From Symsagittifera roscoffensis (Eukaryota; Xenacoelomorpha; Acoela; Convolutidae): DNA of 64,000 nucleotides. The stretch spans positions 25,106 through 89,105 of the forward strand of contig NW_026971466.1 in the NCBI RefSeq assembly GCF_963678635.1. Direction: 5' to 3'. The position numbers and the translations under genes are program-made. Shown here in pieces: positions 17,944 to 27,028 of this stretch; position 1 is the first letter of the stretch, and every line of letters starts with the position of its first letter. A model generated the notes under the pieces. It searched no databases. It was given only the letters and a program-made list of their open reading frames with translations, and was not told the DNA's origin.

Positions 17944-20900
17944 TTATATCCTATTAATTGGTCTCTTAACATACTTTCGGTCCGGGTTTCTAATCCGTAT
18001 CAGACCGTTGTTCAAGTCAATCATCACGTCAAAATTCCTGACAAAATCTCTGCCCAAGATGAATTGGTCGGCATCGTCCAGATTCTCTACCACCAGGAAG
18101 CTCATCCAAAGATCCCGTCCTCCCATGTGGAGGACCGTTATTGGTGTTCTTCCGGCTACGTAGATAGCTCCTCGATTGGCTGCGGCCAGTCGGAGATTCG
18201 TTGGAATTAGATCTTCCCGCGTGAAGCCCATTCTTTCCCAAGTTTTTATCGGCATCACACTCACTACCGCTCCTGTGTCCAGAAGCCCTGTGACTCCGAT
18301 TTTTGTTCCGTTGGTGTCGAGCAGATGTGCTGTCACATCTGCTTCATATCCAATGTGTACTGCGTCTTGTTCCATCATGGCGTCATGGCCTATCTTGCGG
18401 ACCTTGAGTTCCTCTTCACCCAAATAGATCTGCCCCATTTGGTCATCATCTGTTGTTACATAAGTCCTGGTGTAGATACTGATTCCATCCACGTTCAGCA
18501 TTACTTGATACGGCCCATAGACTTCTAGGTAGCGTCCATGAAGTTTCTTCATGCGAGGGTTACCCGTCGTTAGTAGTGCCCTCACAGCCCTCGACTCGGT
18601 GCGTGGCTCCATCTGCCTCAGATAGTCTGCATATGTGTCCAAATGCATCAAAGTGAACTCAGACGGTTCACTCAGATTTCTGATTACCTGATGCCCTGCC
18701 ACCGAGATTATCGACTGTATTTTACTTCCTTGCGGTACCATACCGAACCTTTGACCAGAGATAACATTAAGTTTCATGCTCAAGCTGCTTGGTGTTTTTG
18801 CCTCTTCAACTTCCGTTGCTTCGAAGGCGTTCAGTTGCTCCTGTAATTTCTCATTCTCCAGCTCGAGTTTCACCTTTTGTTCGATCTCTTTCGTCACCAA
18901 TTCCTGTTGTACTCTATTTAGAGCATCCCTTGCGGCTGCCTTATAATCGATCTTGAAGTCCTCAGCCGCAGTTGCCGGTTCCGGCTCACGTGTCTCCCCT
19001 GCTACCGCTTGCATTTTCTTTGCCGCCAGCTCTTGAGTTTTATCCTTTCTGCGTGCCTCCGCTTCACTCAAAAGTCGAGCCTTGCTGGCTTTCACTCCTG
19101 ACAAAGCTTCTTCATGTCTTGGATGCTTGATGTCTGCCACTGCATCCCAGAATTGCGGACAATCTGATTTAAAATGACCTTCCAATTTGCAAAATAAACA
19201 CCTCGGGCCGAATTTCGCAATTACTCCTCTCATGAAATCCTCATGGTCCAACTCTGACGCATCTTCGTCCTCGAGGCTAAAGCCTATTGCTTTCATGCCT
19301 TGTTTGTAAGCTGGGCATGCTGACACATGATGGTCCGTTGAACTGCAATTAGTCCAAGAGCGTCTCTTGTCCATATCATCCCTCGGTTTGTACCAATTGT
19401 TCCCTTGGTTTGCTGGTCCGTTGTTAAAATTGCCATAATTGTTCTTGTAATATCCAGATCTCGAAGGAGGTTTCAACAAAAGATACTCTTTTGATTTGAG
19501 CCTCAACTCCTCCGGTGTTGGCGCATTAGTTGATAGTGGTGTGTAATGCGTTGCTAGCATCGTACGAAGTTCATCTTTTTTCACACCATCGATGAATTTT
19601 GAGGCTACGGCCAGGTTCATCCTTCGGTTTGACTCATCCGGTTGGCTGCGTCTTCTCAGCATTTCCAAATCATCGAGAAACTTGTCTATTGTTTCATCTT
19701 CTCGTTGCCTCCGTTTCTCGAAGCGCATCATCGCCTGGTGCCCCTGCACCCCTGATCCGAAACGGTTTAACAAGATTTCGAAGATTTTCTCAGCAGTGTC
19801 ACGTTGATACTGTTTCTTGGCCATGACACAGTTCAGGGCTGTCCCTTCTAAGTTGCTGGTGAGCGCGCTGCATTCCTGTCTCTCCGACAAGTCCTCTTCC
19901 TCGAAATGCAGCTTCATTACCTCTATCCAGGTATCAATACAGCCATCAGATTCGTCTTTGTAGCATCTTGGCTTCTTAAAGACTCTTCTGGACTTCTCAC
20001 TGCGTTCATTGGTTCTAGATAACCTCGTCAGGAATGTCTCCAAAGACCTGTTCAGGGGTTCAAATGCTGTGGCCATTGCCGTAGCATCCCTTGAGTGTCC
20101 CGCTTGAGTGTCCTCACACCTTGTCGAAGGCTCTGTGTGCGGTGCATCCCTGCAATCCGAATCACCATGAGCGTTTCCCGCTTGGCCCATATGACTCCTC
20201 CTCGGGCTTGCATGCCCCCTGTTGCCGGAATCACTTCTCCCAGTCGCATGTGTGCTTTGCATTGGTCGTTCGTTAGAGGTTTGTCTGTTCCCCGTTGAAC
20301 TTGCTCTACTGTTCGGGCCCCATGCTGTATTACCCCTTGTGGCATAGCCTGATGAACTGCCCCTGCCTCTAGTGGATCCATACGTCTTCCTCCTTTGATG
20401 TTCATTGAAGTTCACCCTTGGTTCCCTGCTGGGACCTCCCGAGTTCGGCTCTCCTTCTTTTGGTCCACTCTTGCTGCTTAGTAGCCCGTCCAACCTATCC
20501 ATGATAGCCTGAGTTCGCCTCTCCATCATCGCGTCTATCTTTGTGTCAAGAGTCCCAAGAGACTGCTCTTGCTGAATTCTTAACTTCTCCATGTCGGCTC
20601 TTAAGCATAACTCCCTCTGTTCCGCCTCTCTTGTCATTCGCGACAAGTTCCTCGTCATATGTTCGTCCGTCCTTTCTTTCAAGCATTTTTCGCTTCTGCC
20701 AACTTCTTGTCTATTGCGGTTTATTTCTTCCCGCAGACTTTCTCTTTCAATGTGAACTGCTCTTTCTAGTTCACTCATCCTTATCGACATCTGTTCATTT
20801 TGTTCTCCTAAACTGTCCACTATGTTGTTTAAGGCTTCCTCTAGTGCTGCCCCGTTTATCACGAGTGGCGTCACTAGTGGTGGTGTAACCCTGTCGGTCC

Positions 20901-21756
20901 CAGGTAACTTCGTGCTTGTCGAGATCCGGGCCTTGACTCTCTGTTTCAACGTCTTTTCATTTTTTATTTCAGGATCCATTAACGCGTTGCCGAGCCCTCT
21001 GGTTCTACTCTCTCCAGGTTGTGGCTCCGAACTTGTCCTAATCGCGAAGTCCTTTGACTGGCCCGGTGTGTTTGCCTCTTTGCTTATCGTTGTCACTACA
21101 CCAAATTTGTCCATGGTTCCAGTCTCTCTTCCGACGTGTGTCTCACTCTCCTGGATCGAACTATTGAGGCTGACTTGATATCCAAAGTCCCTTTGCTCCT
21201 CTTCATCCTCTTCCTCCTGGGTTTCAACTTCGTTCCCCGCGCCTCCTCCCATGGTGAATGGAAAGATGTTTCCGAAGGTGTTCTTCATTCTTTCTGAGAA
21301 CGATGATGACGTTGTTTGTTTCCCAGTTCCGCCTGCCATCATAGTGTTGTCTGTCGGAGATCTTCTCGTTGCCGCTACTTCAGTTGAGATGTCGGACAGT
21401 TCCGACATCTCTTCCCGATCCAATGTCCCGGTGGAAGTGGCAAAATCATGGCCTTGTTCTACCGGGGTAGATTCACTCGCCAGCCTTCTGCCTCTTCCTT
21501 CCAGTCCATTTACTTCCTGGTTGTCATTCATGGTCTGGTCCGTATTGACCTCCACTTCTAACAGTTCTCTTCGCTCTTCTGAGGTCTTCTGACTTCTCGT
21601 TTCAACCATTCTGCCTGAAACCGTCCCCCTTTTGTCAGACCGGGATCGCTTGATCCAATCCACAAAAGGATCGGTCATCGTTTTTCTTTGCTTTTCAGGT
21701 ATGAATTTCCTAGAGCTATTACCTCGTTTTGGTATCCTTGACTTGTCTAGACTCAT
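17944..21756 (-). CDS. Gag-protease polyprotein (1270 aa)
   Basis: Starts at ATG 21,756. There is a long charged N-terminal region, a coiled coil (about residues 320-420), a Ser/Gly/Arg-rich linker, then a retrotransposon-gag capsid-like domain (about 590-760, e.g. CIDTWIEVMKLHF, FLDDLEMLRRR). Two zinc knuckles follow. The second (CLFC...H...C, residues 853-866) is a perfect CCHC; the first (near 804) has Trp in place of its first Cys. An aspartic protease with LLDTGAVVS (Asp1160-Gly1162) and ILGRDF follows near the C-terminus. It ends in UAA at 17,944; the same frame continues into pol, so Gag-Pol might be made by stop readthrough. At 1270 aa this Gag-PR is long for the family. Confidence 0.92.
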   Translation of the reverse strand: MSLDKSRIPKRGNSSRKFIPEKQRKTMTDPFVDWIKRSRSDKRGTVSGRMVETRSQKTSEERRELLEVEVNTDQTMNDNQEVNGLEGRGRRLASESTPVEQGHDFATSTGTLDREEMSELSDISTEVAATRRSPTDNTMMAGGTGKQTTSSSFSERMKNTFGNIFPFTMGGGAGNEVETQEEEDEEEQRDFGYQVSLNSSIQESETHVGRETGTMDKFGVVTTISKEANTPGQSKDFAIRTSSEPQPGESRTRGLGNALMDPEIKNEKTLKQRVKARISTSTKLPGTDRVTPPLVTPLVINGAALEEALNNIVDSLGEQNEQMSIRMSELERAVHIERESLREEINRNRQEVGRSEKCLKERTDEHMTRNLSRMTREAEQRELCLRADMEKLRIQQEQSLGTLDTKIDAMMERRTQAIMDRLDGLLSSKSGPKEGEPNSGGPSREPRVNFNEHQRRKTYGSTRGRGSSSGYATRGNTAWGPNSRASSTGNRQTSNERPMQSTHATGRSDSGNRGHASPRRSHMGQAGNAHGDSDCRDAPHTEPSTRCEDTQAGHSRDATAMATAFEPLNRSLETFLTRLSRTNERSEKSRRVFKKPRCYKDESDGCIDTWIEVMKLHFEEEDLSERQECSALTSNLEGTALNCVMAKKQYQRDTAEKIFEILLNRFGSGVQGHQAMMRFEKRRQREDETIDKFLDDLEMLRRRSQPDESNRRMNLAVASKFIDGVKKDELRTMLATHYTPLSTNAPTPEELRLKSKEYLLLKPPSRSGYYKNNYGNFNNGPANQGNNWYKPRDDMDKRRSWTNCSSTDHHVSACPAYKQGMKAIGFSLEDEDASELDHEDFMRGVIAKFGPRCLFCKLEGHFKSDCPQFWDAVADIKHPRHEEALSGVKASKARLLSEAEARRKDKTQELAAKKMQAVAGETREPEPATAAEDFKIDYKAAARDALNRVQQELVTKEIEQKVKLELENEKLQEQLNAFEATEVEEAKTPSSLSMKLNVISGQRFGMVPQGSKIQSIISVAGHQVIRNLSEPSEFTLMHLDTYADYLRQMEPRTESRAVRALLTTGNPRMKKLHGRYLEVYGPYQVMLNVDGISIYTRTYVTTDDDQMGQIYLGEEELKVRKIGHDAMMEQDAVHIGYEADVTAHLLDTNGTKIGVTGLLDTGAVVSVMPIKTWERMGFTREDLIPTNLRLAAANRGAIYVAGRTPITVLHMGGRDLWMSFLVVENLDDADQFILGRDFVRNFDVMIDLNNGLIRIRNPDRKYVKRPINRI

Positions 21757-24676
21757 TCTCTATTTGTCACTTTCCAATGCCTACTCTTGACTCAATTGCT
21801 AGAGACCTTATAGTTTTATTAACAATAATAATGACACAACACAATAAATTTCACCAGATTCTATTAAATAGTGACCACGAATCCCTGTATGTTGTCAGAG
21901 TACAGTTTGTATAAAATTTATTCACACTAACCGAATATCGCTGGTAAGATTTGAAAAATAGCACAATATGATGTTATCAGTCAATTTAAAAGATAGTGTA
22001 CTCACTACCCAATCAAGCACAGTTTACGTTGATTTAAAATCAAAAACAAATAATTTGTTTTGACACAATTTGAATGTATATATAAAAAAAACGTATGTGT
22101 CTTGTACTCTTAGTCGGTCGCAGTACAATAGTCGAACCTGTCTTTTAAAGAAAAAGCTTTCTCTGCTCGGTGCCGCACCAAACAGACAAAACTTTTAAGG
22201 CGGTAATTTTCTCAAGTGGGCGTCTATTGCACCCACCGAGTACTGTGTTACCTATCTGCCTTCGGACTGCCCGAACTAGACCTACTAAAATCCTCAGGGC
22301 AGTCACTTTTCCCAAAAACGTATTATGTTTCAATCCACACCAATGAATCACGCTCTTTTTAATTTAGACTTAGTGTCGCGAATATCCGAGTTCGGACCTG
22401 TTTTGTATTAGTCTGGTTCTTATTGAAAGGCAAGTTACCAGTGCAGTCACTGATACCTAGCCTGTGTGCTAATAACCTAATACCTCTCACTTTTTAGTCT
22501 TTCTTTCGTCTACCTAAGTCCTTAATAAAATAATTTCCCTCCGGATTGGCACAAATAGGACCCTTCCGGATTGATAGAATCTAGACCCCTCCGGATTTGG
22601 ACCCCTCTGAGTTGGTTAATAGAAGACCCCTCCGGATTTGGACCCCTCCGGATTCGGACCCCTCCTAACTTGAAAATGTTTGACCCCTCCGGATTGGGAG
22701 CCCTCCGGTTTTGTAAAAGTAGCTTTTCGGAGATTTCCTTTTTTCAACCTATACCCCTCCTGATACGTTCTCCGATGCAATTATGCTCTTTCAATTAACT
22801 GGGAAGGGTATGTGCTACCTTCCTAGACCCTTCCGGATTGAAGTTAAGCTTCTTATTTGACAATTCACACCAACGGTGAAGGGTCTTATCGCTGGCCTAA
22901 CTTCGGCTCGATTAAGCTTTTGCTGTGCCTTTAGCCCTCCCTTTTGGTCTAGAATGGCCTAAAGTTACTTTATTCAACCGCTATTACCTTTTGGTAGGGG
23001 TCTAAGGGTTTTTCAGAAAAATTTATAAAACGTGAAGGGTGTACCCCTCCGGATTTGTGTAATTTGCTAAAAACAATCTCCAAAAATTTTCTCGCTCGCT
23101 TTTTCGAGTAGTTCTCTTTCCTACTAGTAAGTTCAGCTAATTTCTGATCTAATGGTACCAAGATTAACCGGATATGCCCAGTAGTTCCAAAGTTATTAAC
23201 CAAAACGTCTTTTTTCTAAACTCAAAAATTTTTCTCATTTATAGGTTCCGCCTAACTTTTTCCGCAAATCAGGTCCTTTCGACTTAAAAATTATTGATCC
23301 GAGCTCAGAAGCCCTATCTTCTTCTAGTTCAATGCAAAAGACCCGATCTAAAACGCTTTTGTAGAAAAAATTTGCGAAAAAAACTATGCTACCTGGACCC
23401 CTCCGGATTGATGAATCCACTAAATCAAACACGTTATGTTCGATTTCTCTGCAACCCGGAAGGCTTTCGGGTAGCGGGTTTTAAAACTTGTAGATTCACT
23501 AGTGGACCTTGTCCGAACAACTATTTTTGCTGTTTTAACTCAAAAATTTCAAAAAATTTTCTGAATTTATAGTGTTTCGTTTTCTCAAAAATCACGAAAA
23601 TTCGGTTTTTGGTTCCAAAATAGTTCCAACCACTTCCGAACTAAACTTAACCGGTTCTATCTATTGTGGTAGTGCAGTTACGATGTAACACACTAACTTA
23701 GCGCTTTTTTCCGTTTCAAAAAATATCGATATTTCAAAAATCGCGACTTGTGGGGGGATCAAAATATCGCTTTTTTGACCCTAAAAACCGGTCTGTTTTC
23801 GTTGTTTTTCACTGAAAAACGATATAAGACTATTAATATAGGCTATATAAATAATAATATTAGTAATACTATACCCCTCCGGGTTTCCTTAATATCTGAA
23901 TTAAGGTGCTTAACTCGGATATTCGCAGTTCGGTGAAGGGTCACTACAGTGCAGCACTGTCGAGCCCCCCACAGATTACTATCTTACTTTTTGTACCAAA
24001 AGGGATACAAAACTTGTTAACGATACCCAACAGTCGATTGTTGTCGTCGTTGAGCCTCTTCTTGTTGCTCCTTGTACTGCTTGCCGGATCAGTCTTCTCC
24101 CAAGACCCTTCCGAATTGAGCGCAAATCAGCTGACCCTTCCGGATTGGGCGCAATTTATCATTAACGTGCTTAAATGCTCAAATAACCCTACAGTACAAG
24201 CCTCACAAACGGGCTACAAAACTGATCGTAACGATCCTGACTGATATAAATGCCTGTAACAACAATATATCTATCAACAACAAACGGGGGGGTTGGATCA
24301 CATCTTGTCTGGGGGGATGATTTCTACTGATTTTCTACTTTTTTACTGTTTTTGGTTTTTTCGGCAATTTTTTATGTTTTTTGTTTTTCTTGGGTACTAT
24401 ACTACTTTTTGTTTGGTTGTACTTATATCTTTAAGTGTTTTTGGTCACAAACCACTCAGGGGATGAGGGGTTCGCGATTCCCCCCACCCTTCCTGGTTCG
24501 TGAATTTTCGGTCTTAACTAGGTTAAAAAACTATTCACGGTAATCCGGAAGGCTTCCGCGCTCCGAACTACCCTTCCGCCCCGGTGGTTTAAGCCTATTA
24601 AGGGCGTTAATGTGAGCATCCGCTCGGCGAGGAGTGCTCGTTAACGGTTCTGCCGGTCATGATGTTAAAAAAGAAT
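21757..24676 (-). other. ~2.9-kb 5' leader with dispersed CCCYTCCGGATT motifs
   Basis: Lies between the primer-binding site and gag. No ATG-initiated long ORF is convincing on either strand. About 15 copies of CCC(T/C)TCCGGATT(G/T) and near variants occur, densest at 22,537-22,710 (eight copies) and then near 22,829, 23,042, 23,397, 23,873, 24,105 and 24,132. Some are followed by the inverted form (AACCCGGAAGG or AATCCGGAAGG, e.g. 23,452 and 24,541). The same motif pair forms a hairpin in each LTR. In RNA sense it reads AATCCGGAGGGG. It may be a packaging, dimerisation or translation signal; function unknown. Confidence 0.65.
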
Positions 24677-24693
24677 AACACCCAGGAGCGCCA
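24677..24693 (-). promoter_or_regulatory. Candidate tRNA primer-binding site
   Basis: On the minus strand, 12 nt after the 5' LTR, lies TGGCGCTCCTGGGTGTT. It begins with the TGG complementary to a tRNA CCA end. I think the best partner is tRNA-Asn, allowing a mismatch, but this was not checked against a tRNA set. A 12-nt gap to the LTR is longer than usual. Confidence 0.55.
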
Positions 24694-25253
24694 TAAAAAC
24701 ATGTATGTAACATTCGCCCGGAAGATACATATCGACGGATAACAAAACTAAGTCTTAAGACGACTGGCTAACGTCTAAACAGAGCTTTGCATGCTTTTCA
24801 CCGTCTCTAACAAGCCAGTACTTTTCGGTGGTCTTTCTAACATCGGGTCGACAAAAACGTTACTGTTCTCCGGCTTCGACCAGAACGCTCAAATTAACTT
24901 AATTACATGCAAATAGTGAGCTCATGGCTGGGTCTCAGTATCCCCAGACCACGAGGTCACTCCTAAAAACAGGGTTACTACTTATTATATTACTATTGTT
25001 TTTGTTCAGTAGATAAAAATCATCATCTCCATCGAAGATGGATCAACCCTTTCCCCCAACTCCTAGCTTCTCATCCTTATCAAAATGAATCTAGATATTA
25101 ATTAAATTCAAGTCAGGACATGACAGGAAGCGAAAGTTTATGCAACAAGATAAAAGTTCTAGTTCCTTTACCCTTCCGGATTGACGAATCCGCTGAATCA
25201 AGCTCGTTAATCTTGATTTCCTCCTAATCCGGAAGGCTGTCTCTTACCCTTCA

Positions 25254-25303
25254 CCGTTGTTCGCAACGGCCTTGCAACTATTGTAGCAGCACAATAGTTG
25301 CAA
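25254..25303. other. Paired stem-loops in the 5' LTR
   Basis: CCGTTG-TTCG-CAACGG at 25,254-25,269, and TTGCAACTATTGT / ACAATAGTTGCAA (25,272-25,284 and 25,291-25,303) around AGCAGC. Both are identical to the copies in the 3' LTR. Confidence 0.8.
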
Positions 25304-25445
25304 CTCGGAACGTCCTCTGCTATTCCTGCAATCTGCTGCTGTTTTTCAATCACGATTATCGCTGTTATCGTCAGCGCAACTAATGTTGTTGTGTTTTCTC
25401 TCTCGTTTTTTGTTAAAATGGCCGTTTCAGCATTTCTCAGAAATG

Positions 25446-25453
25446 TGACGTCA
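25446..25453. promoter_or_regulatory. CRE/ATF site (TGACGTCA) in U3 of the 5' LTR
   Basis: Perfect palindrome, the copy that would sit upstream of transcription. The same 8-mer occurs twice in each 1.43-kb unit of the Polinton array (e.g. 42,188 and 42,252). Confidence 0.4.
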
Positions 25454-25623
25454 TCATTCGAATTTTTGAAATTTTAAAATACTAGAATATTCCAGCCCTC
25501 ACCGTCTGGCCAAACGTTCCAATAACGCTCTTAGTTCTTAAAAATCACCAATCCGGTAGGCTTACTGCTAAAATTCCGAATTCTGCAGAGATTGCATTTT
25601 TCACATTCTGGTCGAATGTCACA

Positions 25624-25781
25624 AATCTGGTCAAAATACAACAACGGACACAGTATTTTTTCACAGATAAAAGAGCTACTGGGTACTTGGACGATGTTAC
25701 AAGGTTTGATGACTGCGATGGATCAATACCCCCTTCCATTCAAGATCAAGCTGGTTAGTTGATTCACATAATTGGTTAAGT
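25624..25781. repeat. First copy of the duplicated host segment (right part)
   Basis: Matches 31,227-31,384. It starts AATCTGG, continuing the sequence interrupted at 1127, and includes the end of the split small ORF (frame closes near 25,756). Identity with the second copy stops at about 25,781, where the truncated Polinton begins. Confidence 0.88.
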
Positions 25782-26739
25782 CAATTTTTTTCCTCAAGTT
25801 AAATGAATTTTTTGAATATAATCGATAAGAAACTGCTGATTTTTGAGCAGATAGTCAAGTTTTTCGATTCTGATGTAGATTTGAGAGGATAACTCAAAGT
25901 TGACGAATTTTTCAACGCAAACCTCTGGAAACCTGATTCCAAACCGAATCAAGAAGAATTTTGAACTTTGAAAATCCTTAAAGAAATGAAGAAATAAAGA
26001 AGTTTGCTGGGGAGTTTTTTCAAATTTGGGTTTTGGGTAGGGGATAAAAAGAGTCTTTGATACATTATCGTACTTTTTTTAATGATTTCAAATTCTCGAG
26101 AATAAACAAAATTTCTTTCCTTGTGAGGTGTAATTCAGGTGTAAATTTATAGCTTTGATACGCAATATGTGGATCAAAAGTAAACTCTTTGATTGAGTAA
26201 GTTTCTCTGAAGAGACCTTTACTTAGTCGAATAACTCTATTTTGTACAAAAAAGACATCCAAAAAGTTATGAAAAAAGTAAGAGTCAACAACTATTTCAT
26301 CAATAAGAAAATCAATTGAAGTTTTTTCCTTTTTCTTGTAAAGTTACTCGAGGAAGCTCAAATACTTTTTGATAGACATTTTTAAAGAATGATTAAGGTT
26401 GTTTAAAAACAATAAACAATTTTCTTTTAGAAAATTCTGGATTCTGATTGGTTGAATTCCAACAATCAGTGTTACAAAAAGATTACTCAATTCTGATTGA
26501 ATGATTTTCTCTCAGCAAAACTAAACTAAACTCAATTCATTCTGATTTTCTTTTAAGTTAAAAGCAATCGCTCTATACGTTGTATAACTACTTGAAGCTA
26601 TTTTCAATAGTTTTGAACAATTCAAAGTAAGTATAATTAATCTAATATTTTTTTGGGGCTTTTTAAATCTCCCAATTTCGTAGGTACCATAAACTTTTTT
26701 TAATTTTTGGTACAGGCTAAGACTCCCGCTTTTTATCAG

Positions 26740-27027
26740 ATGCCAGCACTCAACAGGAATGAGAAACTGAATTGCGATGACTGTGGTAAAGAGTACAGAA
26801 GAGCCAATGCGGCCCGACATCGCAAGAGTTGCGTGCGAGAAGTTATTTTTTGTCCGGAAGGTAATTATTGTACTTACAACCAGCAAGAAATGAATTTCCA
26901 TACAAGCAAGAAGCACGTTAAGTCAACCCCAAAATCAACGAAGTGTGTATCGTGTGAGAAAGAATTTCCAAGCTATTATTCACTTCAACAACATCGCAAG
27001 AAAGATCACGGGTTGAAGTCGAGGTAA
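26740..27027 (+). pseudogene. Zinc-finger N-terminal part of Polinton DNA polymerase
   Basis: ATG 26,740, directly after TTTTATCAG, which looks like a splice acceptor. It encodes about 95 residues with Cys/His fingers (CDDCGKEY...RHRKSC, then CVSCEKEFPSYYSLQQHRKKDH). A related start (MPSLNRNER...) occurs in both arms of the large element (40,130 minus and 49,716 plus). The frame closes with UAA at 27,025, and polymerase sequence resumes in another frame at 27,029, so this is the first piece of a broken gene. Confidence 0.6.
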
Positions 27028-27028
27028 A

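Larger units (their letters stand above)
1128..25623 (-). mobile_element. Giant Ty3/gypsy-type LTR retrotransposon, ~24.5 kb
   Basis: The element is bounded by two direct repeats of about 918 bp that begin TGTAACATTC and end GAATGTCACA, near-perfect inverted termini of TG...CA type. Read on the minus strand the order is 5' LTR, candidate PBS, long leader, gag, protease, RT, RNase H, integrase, six further open frames, polypurine tract and 3' LTR. The PR-RT-RH-IN order is that of Metaviridae. By eye the LTRs differ by about eight substitutions and one 1-nt indel, so insertion looks recent. The target site is short (AAT or AAAT; the last LTR base is ambiguous), and the empty site is seen in the second host copy at about 31,226-31,229. 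About 9 kb of ORFs lie beyond integrase. The copy carries several frame breaks and is probably not autonomous as it stands. Confidence 0.93.
24706..25623 (-). repeat. 5' LTR of the giant element
   Basis: Direct repeat of 1128-2046. U3 begins at 25,623 on the minus strand. It carries the TGACGTCA site (25,446-25,453) and the three stem-loops seen in the other LTR (the last two at 25,254-25,303). Confidence 0.93.

Noticed and set aside
22145-23432. Minus-strand leader ORFs of 65-77 codons
   Set aside because: They begin at GTG or TTG only, with no ATG or recognisable protein; treated as leader RNA.
23906-24244. Plus-strand ORF in the leader with a signal-peptide-like stretch (LFLLLLVLLAGSVFSQ)
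   Set aside because: It has no ATG, is antisense to the element and contains two copies of the CCTTCC(G)GATTG leader motif, so it is most likely incidental.
26521-26916. Minus-strand ORF opposite the zinc-finger gene
   Set aside because: It overlaps the motif-bearing plus-strand frame; a shadow of it.
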